Shown here piece by piece: positions 1-6,848 of a DNA stretch of 8,414 nt (position 1 is the stretch's first letter; every line of letters begins with the position of its first letter). Made by a program: the position numbers and the translations under genes. The DNA comes from Pedosphaera sp. (GTDB lineage Bacteria; Verrucomicrobiota; Verrucomicrobiia; Limisphaerales; SIAT01), in the NCBI GenBank assembly GCA_009691645.1, contig SIAT01000073.1, forward strand, positions 1 to 8,414, read 5' to 3'. The notes under the pieces were generated by a model. That model did no database searches. It was given only the letters and a program-made list of their open reading frames with translations, and was not told the origin of the DNA.

Positions 1-50
1 CGGCCCATCAGCCCGCCCCCGATGATTCCCAGACGCATCTTTGGTTTCAT
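1..50 (-). CDS. Gfo/Idh/MocA-type oxidoreductase, N-terminal fragment
   Basis: Only the first 16 codons lie in the window, and the gene continues leftward past base 1. The start ATG is at 48-50 on the complement. The peptide begins MKPKMRLGIIGGGLMGR. A short beta strand followed by a glycine-rich GxxGGGxxG turn at residues 7-15 is the dinucleotide-binding opening of a Rossmann fold, in the style of NAD(P)-dependent Gfo/Idh/MocA sugar or inositol oxidoreductases. A second ATG at 36-38 (Met5) is also possible, but the upstream one is preceded by GGGGAAA at a distance of about 12 bases. The gene is divergent from the small exported-protein gene at 194. Another Rossmann dehydrogenase with the same opening cannot be excluded from so short a piece, and no substrate can be proposed. 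Confidence 0.7.
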   Translation of the reverse strand, partial: MKPKMRLGIIGGGLMG

Positions 51-193
51 GGATTAAAATATTTCCCCGACCTGTCGCGCCGGGAAAGCGGCGAAAACTT
101 GGCGGTCGCTGCCAGCGAAGTCAAAGTGTTTTCTGCCGCACTCCCCCAAAACTCGCGATTGACAGCCGTTCGCGACCGGCCAAATGTTGATGC

Positions 194-511
194 ATGAAAC
201 TCGCTGTCAAGTTCGTCGTGCTGCTCCTCGTCGCCAGCACTCTCGCCTGTAAAACCAGCGGCCCCTCCACCCCTGCCGTCGGCCTTCCCCGTTACGACGG
301 CGGCACCGGCGCCAACACCAGCGCCGTCATCGGCGACCTCGTCGTCTGCCGGCCGATCGGCGTCTTCGCCTCTGCCGGTGGCACCATGCTCTTCCTGCTC
401 AGCCTCCCTTTCACTTGGCCTGCGGGCAACATCGAAAAATCCGCCCAAACGCTCGTCCACCAACCGCTCTACTACACCTTCCAGCGGCCTTTGGGCGACT
501 TCAACGACTAG
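194..511 (+). CDS. Small exported membrane protein or lipoprotein, unknown function
   Basis: This is a 105-residue protein of unknown function. Residues 1-18 form a classical signal sequence: two lysines near the N-terminus, then a hydrophobic core ending STLAC. Cys19 could be lipidated, but Thr at -3 departs from the usual Leu/Val/Ile of a lipobox, so ordinary signal peptidase cleavage or an uncleaved anchor is also possible. A second hydrophobic stretch at about 57-75 (centred on GGTMLFLLSLPF) may span or dip into the membrane. The C-terminus has a YTFQRPLGDF motif. From memory, small bacterial exported proteins with an RP-G...LPF...YTFxRPLG layout exist, but their role is unknown to me. 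The start has no clear Shine-Dalgarno. A TTGACA at 159-164 could be a -35 box, but no good -10 follows. The methyltransferase gene starts 42 bases downstream and may be co-transcribed. Confidence 0.75.
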   Translation: MKLAVKFVVLLLVASTLACKTSGPSTPAVGLPRYDGGTGANTSAVIGDLVVCRPIGVFASAGGTMLFLLSLPFTWPAGNIEKSAQTLVHQPLYYTFQRPLGDFND

Positions 512-553
512 CTCCGCGCGCGCCTGCTTCTCCGAACATCTCCCTATTCAGCC

Positions 554-1297
554 ATGAATCTACTTCGCCTTTTTCTCCTGCTCCTGCTCGCCGCGCCGTT
601 CCTCGCGACGGCCCAAACCGCTGCCCCAGCATCCGACACCGGCGCCGCGACCTCGCGTTATCAGACTGGCCAGCGCACTCGTGACGGTCTCGGTAAATAT
701 TATTTCGGCCGCGAGATCGCTCACTACATGACGCATCACGGCGCGCCGTGGCTGGAACGCGCCGAGCGCGAACAGGAAGAACGGCCCGACCTCGTGCTCA
801 AAGCTCTCAAGCTCCAGTCGGGCGACGTGGTAGCGGATCTCGGCTGCGGCACGGGTTACTTCAGTTGGCGCATGGCCGAAGCCGTCGGCGAGAAGGGTCT
901 CGTGTACGGTGTCGAGATCCAGAAGGAGATGCTCGCGCTGCTCGATCAACAGATGAAACGCCGCGGCGTGCGCAACGTGAAGGGCGTCCACGGCACCACC
1001 AATGATCCCAAACTCCCCGCCCCCGTGGACCTCGTCCTGATGGTGGACGTGTACCACGAGTTCGATCAGCCCTTCGAGATGATGGAAGCAATCTGCAAGC
1101 AACTGAAGCCCGGCGGCCGCGTCGTCTTCATCGAGTATCGCGGCGAGGATCCGACCGTGCCCATCAAGCCACTGCACAAAATGACCGAGGCGCAGGTGAA
1201 GAAGGAAATGACCGCACTGCCGCTCGAACATGTCGAGACGCTGAAGACCCTCCCCCGCCAGCACCTCATCATCTTCCGCAAGAAAGCCGCGCGCTAA
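554..1297 (+). CDS. Exported class I SAM-dependent methyltransferase
   Basis: This 247-residue protein has a signal peptide (about 1-20: a leucine-rich core, then ATA before Gln21), followed by a short Ala/Thr/Ser-rich linker. The mature part begins with a conserved-looking segment (GLGKYYFGREIAHYM, then GAPWLERAEREQEERP, about 45-78). A seven-strand Rossmann methyltransferase domain follows. Motif I is VADLGCGTGYFSW (93-105), the acidic residue after strand 2 is Glu121 (VYGVEIQ), motif II is DLVLMVDVYHEF (159-170), and the strand-5 region is LKPGGRVVFIEYR (184-196). These are the SAM-binding landmarks of the family; the methyl acceptor is unknown. The fold is in no doubt, and export is inferred from the N-terminus alone. 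The start ATG lacks a Shine-Dalgarno. The gene lies 42 bases after the small membrane-protein gene and converges on the oxidoreductase that ends at 1316. Confidence 0.9.
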   Translation: MNLLRLFLLLLLAAPFLATAQTAAPASDTGAATSRYQTGQRTRDGLGKYYFGREIAHYMTHHGAPWLERAEREQEERPDLVLKALKLQSGDVVADLGCGTGYFSWRMAEAVGEKGLVYGVEIQKEMLALLDQQMKRRGVRNVKGVHGTTNDPKLPAPVDLVLMVDVYHEFDQPFEMMEAICKQLKPGGRVVFIEYRGEDPTVPIKPLHKMTEAQVKKEMTALPLEHVETLKTLPRQHLIIFRKKAAR

Positions 1298-1304
1298 TCG
1301 CGCG
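1288..1304. other. Short GC hairpin between convergent genes
   Basis: CGCGCG, a CTAAT loop, then CGCGCG forms a 6-bp stem that overlaps the methyltransferase stop codon. It lies in the tight convergent gap with the leftward oxidoreductase. No T-tract follows on either strand, so it is not a canonical Rho-independent terminator. It may still mark the convergent 3' ends, or be chance in GC-rich DNA. Confidence 0.3.
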
Positions 1305-1315
1305 ACGACGGCGGC

Positions 1316-2458
1316 TCACGCCATCACTTCCCCCAACTCCACGAGCCGGCTCTTTTCCTGCAGCGACTTCGCGCCCGCGTGGATGATCGCGGTCACCTCG
1401 AGGATCTCCTGGTGCGGCACCGGCTCCACGCCCGTCTCCACCATCTTCAGGAACACGTGCGCCATGCGGAAGATCTGGTAGTGATGGCCGAACCAGTAGT
1501 TGCCATCAATCGCGGGGGTCCACTCGTGGGTCTTCTTCGCGAAGTGCGCGGTGGTGCTACAATAAGTGGGCGTCACGTCGGGGCGACCGTACCAGACCTC
1601 CGCAGGCATGCGATCCTCGTAGGTGATGAGCGCGTGGCAGGTGGCTTCGCGTGCATACATGGAGACGGATTTCACGCCCGCGCCACAGAGGGTCATACAC
1701 ATCCAGACCGGGTGCTGGCCGTAGATAAACCAACTCGGGTGGCTGTAACCGCCGCCCTGGCTGGCGACGACGTATTGCAGCGAGCCGAAGTCGCCGCTGG
1801 CCTTCATCCGTAACGCTTCCTCGGTGCCCCATTGGTGGCGGTAGAGACTGGAGGACATTATGGGAGCCTTGTGCTTGCGGGCAAACTCGAGGATGCGCCG
1901 CGTCTCGGCCACGGTGCCGCCGATCGGTTTATCGCAGAAGGTGGGCAGACCCTTGGCGAGGCCGGGCGCGCACAACTCGAAGTGATCTTCGCCGCGACCG
2001 CTGGCGTCGCCCACCCACACGGCATCGCAGTTCTTCACCAACTCGTCGAGCGTGCGCGCGACTTGCACGCCGGGGAAGCACTCGGCGAACGCCTGCGCGC
2101 TGGGCAGGTCGGCATCGTAGTAGCAGGAGATGCGGGTGTTCTCGAAGGGGAGCTTGGCGAAGTCTTCCTTGGGATTACGGAAGTGCGACTTGAACAAGTC
2201 CACTGGGCCTTTGGTGAGATGCTTCTCAATCATCTTGAGGTCAATGGTCGGGTGGAAGCCGTGGGCGAAGTGGAAGGTGTGGCCGTTGCCCTTGTGCGGC
2301 TTGCCGCCCATGCTGGCCGAGATCACACCGATTCGCAGCGGCTTGGCAGGGCCGAAGGTCGTGAGTGGCGATGCGAACGCCGCCGCACCCGCCGCCATCG
2401 CCACCGTGCCCGTGGCCGCCAAGAAATCACGACGAGAAGAAATGCGGGGCTGAATCAT
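1316..2458 (-). CDS. Tat-exported Gfo/Idh/MocA superfamily oxidoreductase
   Basis: This 380-residue protein is probably exported folded by the Tat pathway. The N-terminus has SRRDFLAATG (about 8-17), then an Ala-rich hydrophobic stretch to about residue 35. Start at ATG 2456-2458 is preferred because it gives a typical short Tat n-region; an in-frame GTG at 2482 would add eight residues. The body looks like the Gfo/Idh/MocA superfamily: a first strand RIGVISAS (about 42), CDAVWVGD (about 144-151), then a CDKPIGGTVAETRRIL block (about 175-190). That block matches the position of the family's EKP motif. Two oddities stand out: the EKP glutamate is Asp, and the usual GxGxxG turn is absent, replaced by SMGGKPHKGNGH. 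The C-terminal half (about 220-370) is rich in His, Trp and Tyr, as in the sugar-binding sheet domain. The substrate, and whether NAD(P) is bound, cannot be told. The gene lies downstream of eno on the same strand, but the eno terminator lies between them. Confidence 0.82.
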   Translation of the reverse strand: MIQPRISSRRDFLAATGTVAMAAGAAAFASPLTTFGPAKPLRIGVISASMGGKPHKGNGHTFHFAHGFHPTIDLKMIEKHLTKGPVDLFKSHFRNPKEDFAKLPFENTRISCYYDADLPSAQAFAECFPGVQVARTLDELVKNCDAVWVGDASGRGEDHFELCAPGLAKGLPTFCDKPIGGTVAETRRILEFARKHKAPIMSSSLYRHQWGTEEALRMKASGDFGSLQYVVASQGGGYSHPSWFIYGQHPVWMCMTLCGAGVKSVSMYAREATCHALITYEDRMPAEVWYGRPDVTPTYCSTTAHFAKKTHEWTPAIDGNYWFGHHYQIFRMAHVFLKMVETGVEPVPHQEILEVTAIIHAGAKSLQEKSRLVELGEVMA

Positions 2459-2517
2459 GACCGGAGCATTCCGCTTCCCCACCAGACAGGCAAGCTAAGA
2501 ACCAGCCCCAGATGGGG

Positions 2518-2551
2518 AAAACAAAACGGGGCGGTCTTTCGACCGCCCCGT
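2518..2551 (-). terminator. Rho-independent terminator of eno
   Basis: Read leftward, ACGGGGCGGTC, a GAAA loop and GACCGCCCCGT form a perfect 11-bp stem (2526-2551) closed by a GNRA tetraloop. TTTTGTTTT-like sequence follows at once. It begins 28 bases beyond the eno stop codon and precedes the leftward oxidoreductase gene, so it should separate the two. Read rightward there is no T-tract, so it is one-directional. Confidence 0.93.
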
Positions 2552-2578
2552 GTGGGGAATCGGTTTGCAGGGCTCTGC

Positions 2579-3871
2579 TTAGCGGCCTTTGGGCAACGCG
2601 CCGCGGCCTGCGTAGATGGCGTTCTTGCCGAGGAGCTGCTCGATGCGCAGAAGCTGATTGTATTTCGCGGTGCGATCGGTGCGGCTCAGTGAGCCGGTCT
2701 TGATCTGGCCGCAATTCGTCGCCACGGCGATGTCGGCGATGGTCGCATCCTCGGTCTCGCCAGAGCGGTGAGAAAGGACGGCGCGATAAGAGTTCTTGTG
2801 CGCGAGTTCCACGGCGTCGAGCGTCTCGGTGAGTGAACCGATCTGATTCACCTTCACGAGAATGGCATTCGCCGTCTCGGTCTCGATGCCTTTGCGGAGG
2901 AACTCGACGTTCGTGACGAAAAGATCATCGCCGACGAGTTGGGTGCTGTGCCCGAGTTTGTCGGTGAGTTTCTTCCAAGTGGCCCAGTCGCTCTCACCGC
3001 AGCCATCCTCGATGCTGACAATCGGGTACTTGGCGCAGAGCTTCACGTAGAAATCCACCAACTCGGCGCCAGTGAGTTTGCGGCCGGAACTCTTCTTAAA
3101 AACGTAGTTCCCGTTGCCGGTGTAAAACTCGGAGGCAGCGACGTCGAGCGCGAGGAAGATATTCTTACCGAGCTTGTAACCGGCATCCTTCACAGCCTGA
3201 GCGATGGCATCGAGAGCGGCCTCGGCCGAGTCGAGCTTGGGAGCGAAGCCGCCTTCATCGCCGACGGCCGTGGAGAGGCCCTTCTTCTTCAACACGCTCT
3301 TGAGCGCGTGGAAAATCTCGGTGATGGCCTGCAAGCCTTCGCTGAAAGTGGCGAAGCCGTGCGGCATGATCATGAACTCCTGGAAATCAATCGGCGCATC
3401 CGAATGCGCGCCGCCGTTGATCACGTTCGCCATCGGCACCGGCAGCACTTTGGCGTTCGGTCCCCCGAGGTATTTGAAGAGCGGCTGGCCGAGCGTCTCG
3501 GCTCCGGCCTTCGCATTGGCGAGAGAGACGGCGAGGATGGCGTTGGCGCCGAGTTTGGATTTCTTGAAGCCCGTGCCGTCGAGCGCAATCATCGTGCCGT
3601 CCACCGTGAGTTGGTCGAGAGCGTCGAGGCCGCGGAGTGCGGGGAGGATTTTCTTGGTCACATTCTCGACGGCCTTGCGCACGCCTTTGCCGAGGTAGCG
3701 GTTCTTCTCGCCGTCGCGCAACTCGAGAGCTTCGTGTTCTCCGGTCGAGGCGCCGGAGGGCACGGCAGCGCGACCAATGGCGCCGCCGGCGAGGATCACT
3801 TCGACCTCGACGGTGGGGTTGCCGCGGGAGTCGAGGATTTCACGGGCGAGGATGTTTTCAATGTTCGTCAT
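2579..3871 (-). CDS. eno: Enolase (phosphopyruvate hydratase)
   Basis: This enzyme interconverts 2-phosphoglycerate and phosphoenolpyruvate in glycolysis and gluconeogenesis, in the cytoplasm and with Mg2+. At 430 residues it has the usual bacterial length. The family's landmarks appear in order: SGASTGEHEALELRDG (39-54); GGAHSDAPIDFQEF, with the active-site His and Glu (about 153-166); VGDEGG with catalytic Glu206; the metal ligands Asp243 (ALDVAASEF), Glu288 (SIEDG) and Asp315 (LVGDDLF); the catalytic base Lys340 (LVKVNQIGSLTE); SHRSGETED (367-375); and Lys391 (QIKTGSLSR). All catalytic positions seem intact. ATG at 3869-3871 is chosen because MTNIENILAREILDSRGNP is the typical start; an in-frame GTG two codons upstream is less likely. 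No strong Shine-Dalgarno is seen. It is transcribed from the promoter at 3904-3931, divergent from hom, and ends at a strong terminator. Confidence 0.98.
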   Translation of the reverse strand: MTNIENILAREILDSRGNPTVEVEVILAGGAIGRAAVPSGASTGEHEALELRDGEKNRYLGKGVRKAVENVTKKILPALRGLDALDQLTVDGTMIALDGTGFKKSKLGANAILAVSLANAKAGAETLGQPLFKYLGGPNAKVLPVPMANVINGGAHSDAPIDFQEFMIMPHGFATFSEGLQAITEIFHALKSVLKKKGLSTAVGDEGGFAPKLDSAEAALDAIAQAVKDAGYKLGKNIFLALDVAASEFYTGNGNYVFKKSSGRKLTGAELVDFYVKLCAKYPIVSIEDGCGESDWATWKKLTDKLGHSTQLVGDDLFVTNVEFLRKGIETETANAILVKVNQIGSLTETLDAVELAHKNSYRAVLSHRSGETEDATIADIAVATNCGQIKTGSLSRTDRTAKYNQLLRIEQLLGKNAIYAGRGALPKGR

Positions 3872-3903
3872 AAGCACAGGTTCGATTCCAAAAATGAAGC
3901 GGC

Positions 3904-3931
3904 ATCATAGGTTCGAGCAGGGGCGAGTCAA
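3904..3931 (-). promoter_or_regulatory. Sigma70-type promoter of eno
   Basis: Read leftward, TTGACT (3931-3926) and TATGAT (3909-3904) are separated by 16 bp. Each hexamer matches the sigma70 consensus at 5 of 6 positions. Transcription would start near 3897, giving a leader of roughly 26 bases before the eno ATG. An 8-bp sequence, AGGTTCGA on the + strand, occurs at 3909-3916, overlapping the -10 and spacer, and again at 3878-3885 in the leader. Confidence 0.75.
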
Positions 3932-4022
3932 GCCAAGCCCACGGCCTGCGGGCACCCTGCGCGCGGCGGGCCAAAAAGGGATTGTCGCGCGCGGCGTTTC
4001 GCGGCATCCTCCCGGCCTCTTT

Positions 4023-5327
4023 ATGCGGCAGGTAAACTTGGGAATCATCGGCGGCGGCACGGTGGGCGGTGGCGTTGTCCAAGCCATCGGGCGAAACGGC
4101 CCGTTGATGGCCTCGCGCCTCGGCGTGAGCCTGCGCGTCGTCCGCGTCGCCGTGCGCGACCTGCGCAAAGCGCGGGCGGTGAAGATCCCTGCCACGCTGT
4201 TGACCGACGACTGGCGGGCGGTCGTGAACGATCCGCAAGTGCATCTGGTGGTGGAGTTGATGGGCGGCACCACGACCGCACGCGTCGCCGTCCTGGCCGC
4301 GCTGCAGCTTGGCAAACCGGTGGTCACCGCCAACAAGGCGCTGCTCTCCGCGCACGGAGAGGAGCTCTTCGCCGCCGCACAGAAACACGGCACGAACCTC
4401 TACTACGAGGCAAGCGTCGGAGGCGGCATCCCGATCATCAAGGTCCTGCGCGAAGCGCTCATCGGTAATCGCATCACCCGCCTGTACGGCATCGTCAACG
4501 GCACGTGCAATTACATCCTCACGCGGATGAAGCTCGAGGGCGCAGACTTCGCCGCCGTGCTCGCCGACGCCCAGCGCCTCGGCTACGCGGAGACGCCGCC
4601 GCACCTCGACATCGACGGCCACGACGCCGCGCACAAGACGGGCATCCTCGCCTCGCTGGCGCATGGCTTCTGGGTGAACCCGCGGCAGATTCACACCGAA
4701 GGCATCCGGCACATCACGCAGCTCGACATCCAGTTTGCCGGACAGCTCGGCTATACGATCAAGCTCCTCGGCGTGGTGAAGAAACACGACGGACATCGCG
4801 CCGTGCAAGTCTCCGTCTATCCCGCGCTCGTGCCGAACAGCCACGTGCTCGCCAGTGTGAACCATGTCTTCAACGCCGTCTATGTCCGCGGCGACGTGGT
4901 CGGTGACACGCTTTACTACGGCCGTGGCGCGGGACAGGACGCGACGGCCAGCGCGGTCCTGAGCGATCTCGCGGATGCCGCACTCGATCTCAAGACCGGC
5001 GTGAAAAGCCGCGTGCCTCCGTTCGTGCCGCATGAACGCGACGGCTCAGTGTTGCCGATGGACAAAGCCATCTCGCGTTACTACGTCCGCCTGAATGTGG
5101 CCGACCGGCCCGGCACGCTGGCACGCATCGCCGCGATTCTTGGCCGCGCGCACATCGGCATTTCCTCGGTCATCCAACCCGAAGGCCACGAGGTCGAGAG
5201 CGTGCCGCTGATCCTGATGATCCATGACGCGCCGAACGCGGCGATGCGCCGGGCGCTCGCGCAGATTTCCAAGCTGGCCGTAATCAAGGGCGCGCCGGCG
5301 ATGATCCGGGTGGAGAGTTTCGAGTAA
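4023..5327 (+). CDS. hom: Homoserine dehydrogenase with C-terminal ACT domain
   Basis: This enzyme reduces aspartate 4-semialdehyde to homoserine with NAD(P)H, the committing step toward threonine and methionine. The 434 residues fit the monofunctional class. The N-terminal Rossmann domain has GIIGGGTVGGGV (7-18) and the conserved VTANKALL with Lys105 (101-108). The catalytic and dimer region contains YEASVGGGIPII (128-139), NGTCNYILT (159-167) and DIDGHDAAHK (196-205), with the conserved Asp and Lys. A C-terminal ACT domain starts about 353 (YYVRLNVADRPGTLARIAAI) and is expected to sense an end product, probably threonine. The frame is open upstream into eno, but that part lacks homology-like sequence, and ATG 4023 places the Rossmann strand normally. 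There is no Shine-Dalgarno. TTGTCG at 3982-3987 with CATCCT at 4005-4010 is only a weak promoter match. The stop is one base before thrC. Confidence 0.97.
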   Translation: MRQVNLGIIGGGTVGGGVVQAIGRNGPLMASRLGVSLRVVRVAVRDLRKARAVKIPATLLTDDWRAVVNDPQVHLVVELMGGTTTARVAVLAALQLGKPVVTANKALLSAHGEELFAAAQKHGTNLYYEASVGGGIPIIKVLREALIGNRITRLYGIVNGTCNYILTRMKLEGADFAAVLADAQRLGYAETPPHLDIDGHDAAHKTGILASLAHGFWVNPRQIHTEGIRHITQLDIQFAGQLGYTIKLLGVVKKHDGHRAVQVSVYPALVPNSHVLASVNHVFNAVYVRGDVVGDTLYYGRGAGQDATASAVLSDLADAALDLKTGVKSRVPPFVPHERDGSVLPMDKAISRYYVRLNVADRPGTLARIAAILGRAHIGISSVIQPEGHEVESVPLILMIHDAPNAAMRRALAQISKLAVIKGAPAMIRVESFE

Positions 5328-5328
5328 G

Positions 5329-6690
5329 ATGAGCGCGCTCCTGTTTCGCAGCACCAACGGCCAATCCCCCCCCGTCAATCTGCGCGAGGCGTTCCTCGCC
5401 GGACAGGCTCCGGATCGCGGCCTGTATCTCCCCGAGGCTTTCCCGCGCTTCACTCCCGCGGAAATCGCCGCGTTCGCTGGCCTGCCATATCACGAAATCG
5501 CCGCGCGCGTCCTCACTCGGTTTACCGTCGGCATCATCCCCGACGCCACCATCGCGGAGATGTGCCACGACGCTTACGACTTCAACATCCCGCTCGAACT
5601 CATCCACGACCGCATCTTCCTGATGCGGCTGGACCAAGGCCCGACCGCCTCCTTCAAAGATTTCGCCGCGCAGATGATGTCGCGGATGTTTGGCCACTTC
5701 TTCCAACAGGATCACCGCGAAGTCACCATTCTCACCGCCACGAGCGGCGACACCGGTGCGGCCGTCGCGCACGCGTTCCACAACATTCCCGGCACCCGCG
5801 TCGTCGTGCTGTTCCCGATCGACGAGATCAGCCTGAGCCAGCGCAAGCTCATGACCACCCTGGGCGACAACGTCCGCACCGTGGCCATTGACGGCAAGTT
5901 CGACGACTGCCAGGCGATGGTGAAACGCGCGTTCACCGACCCCGCGCTCGCGCACATCCACCTTTCCTCCGCCAACTCCATCAACATCGGCCGGCTCCTG
6001 CCGCAGAGTGTTTACTACTTCTATGCCGCGTCGCGCCTCGCGCAGCCGGGCGAGCCGATGGTCTTCAGCATCCCGAGCGGCAACTTCGGCGACATGATGG
6101 GTGCGGTCGTCGCGCGCGAGATGGGTTTGCCCGTGCGGAAAATCATCGCCTCCGTCAACGAGAACGATTCCTTCCCGCGCTACCTCTCCAGCGGCGTTTA
6201 CGAAAAGATTTCCCCCTCGCGCAACTCCGTCTCCAACGCGATGAACGTCGGCCACCCGAGCAACCTCGCGCGGCTCGTCGCCGTGTATGGCGGGCAGATG
6301 GATGAGACGGGCAAAATCCATCGCCAGCCCGACCTCGCCGCGATGCGCCGCGACATCTTCTCCAGCTCCATCAACGACGAGCGCACGCGCACCTCGTTGC
6401 GCGACTTTTGGAACAAGTATCAAATCCTCCTCGAACCCCACGGCGTCGTCGCGTGGCAGGGCTTTCTGGATTGGAACGCCGTCGAGCCACTCGGCAATGC
6501 GCCCGCCGTGATCGTCGAGACTGCGAACCCCGCCAAGTTCCCCGAGGAAGTGGAGAAGGTCGTCGGCTGGCCGCCCGACGTGCCCGCCGCGATGACCGCC
6601 GCCCTCGCGCAACCCGAGGACCACGACCGCATGGGCGCGGACTACGACCAGTTCCGCAGCTACCTCCTCGCGCGGCACGCCCCGGCCTGA
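5329..6690 (+). CDS. thrC: Threonine synthase, PLP-dependent
   Basis: This enzyme converts O-phosphohomoserine to threonine and phosphate, the last step of threonine synthesis. The 453-residue protein is a fold-type II PLP enzyme of the longer, E. coli- or yeast-like type, with an extra N-terminal region (residues 6-40, FRSTNGQSPPVNLREAFLAG then GLYLPE). Lys110 in GPTASFKDF is the expected PLP Schiff-base lysine. TATSGDTGAAVAHAF (136-150), SSANSINIGR (213-222) and PSGNFGDMMGA (249-259) are the phosphate-binding and substrate-binding segments. NAMNVGHPSNLAR (303-315) corresponds to the AMD..xPSNFER segment of relatives. All key residues are present. Its ATG is one base after the hom stop (TAAGATG), and GGAG at 5312-5315 lies somewhat far upstream, so translation coupled to hom is likely. 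No homoserine kinase gene adjoins it. Confidence 0.97.
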   Translation: MSALLFRSTNGQSPPVNLREAFLAGQAPDRGLYLPEAFPRFTPAEIAAFAGLPYHEIAARVLTRFTVGIIPDATIAEMCHDAYDFNIPLELIHDRIFLMRLDQGPTASFKDFAAQMMSRMFGHFFQQDHREVTILTATSGDTGAAVAHAFHNIPGTRVVVLFPIDEISLSQRKLMTTLGDNVRTVAIDGKFDDCQAMVKRAFTDPALAHIHLSSANSINIGRLLPQSVYYFYAASRLAQPGEPMVFSIPSGNFGDMMGAVVAREMGLPVRKIIASVNENDSFPRYLSSGVYEKISPSRNSVSNAMNVGHPSNLARLVAVYGGQMDETGKIHRQPDLAAMRRDIFSSSINDERTRTSLRDFWNKYQILLEPHGVVAWQGFLDWNAVEPLGNAPAVIVETANPAKFPEEVEKVVGWPPDVPAAMTAALAQPEDHDRMGADYDQFRSYLLARHAPA

Positions 6691-6710
6691 GCCGCCGCTG
6701 CGAGGAAGCC

Positions 6711-6777
6711 GAAGTTTCAACCACGGATCGACACGGATAAGACTGGCCGCGATAGGGCACAGAGAGCGCAAAAACTT
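6711..6777. repeat. Candidate dispersed intergenic repeat (CACGGAT type)
   Basis: Just after thrC lies TTCAACCACGGATCGACACGG followed by ATAAG, with the unit CACGGAT appearing twice 11 bases apart (6722-6728 and 6732-6738). GGGCACAGAGAGCGCAAAAAC follows. From memory, degenerate CCACGGATNNACACGGAT plus CACAGAGA segments recur between genes in several Planctomycetes-Verrucomicrobia-Chlamydiae-group and other genomes. Only this one copy is visible here, so calling it dispersed is an inference. Confidence 0.45.
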
Positions 6778-6779
6778 CT

Positions 6780-6809
6780 CCCTCTCCTCCTCGATCAAGG
6801 AGGAGAGGG
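6780..6809. repeat. Perfect 11-bp inverted repeat between thrC and lysC
   Basis: CCCTCTCCTCC and GGAGGAGAGGG flank an 8-base loop TCGATCAA, giving a strong stem-loop. On the + strand no T-tract follows, so it is a poor terminator for thrC. On the - strand a TTTTT lies about 5 bases after the stem, but no leftward gene needs termination there. It could be a REP-like element, an mRNA 3'-end stabiliser for hom-thrC, or part of the adjoining repeat. Confidence 0.6.
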
Positions 6810-6848
6810 CAAACGCCGAGACGGAGACCGGCGATCCACCATCTCGTC

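Noticed and set aside
560..1264. 234-codon open frame antisense to the methyltransferase
   Set aside because: It is the shadow of a gene with intact SAM-binding motifs.
2506..2517. CCCCA-GA-TGGGG inverted repeat
   Set aside because: The loop is only two bases, too short to fold, and the true eno terminator lies next to it.
2939..3910. 323-codon open frame antisense to eno
   Set aside because: It overlaps eno throughout and its promoter; eno has all catalytic motifs and this frame has none.
3959..3996. Direct repeat GCGCGCGGCG (3959-3968 and 3987-3996) in the eno-hom gap
   Set aside because: It is pure GC alternation, easily arising by chance in this DNA, and bears no relation to a promoter element.
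3777..4022. 82-codon N-terminal extension of hom
   Set aside because: It overlaps the eno coding region and promoter, reads as unstructured low-complexity sequence, and the ATG at 4023 gives the normal family length.
3858..5033. 391-codon open frame antisense to hom
   Set aside because: Low-complexity His/Asp/Arg-rich translation, no domain, and it lies opposite a clear homoserine dehydrogenase.
5284..6798. 504-codon open frame antisense to thrC
   Set aside because: It mirrors thrC on the opposite strand, a common effect of GC-rich codon use. It has no recognisable domain and starts inside the intergenic repeat.
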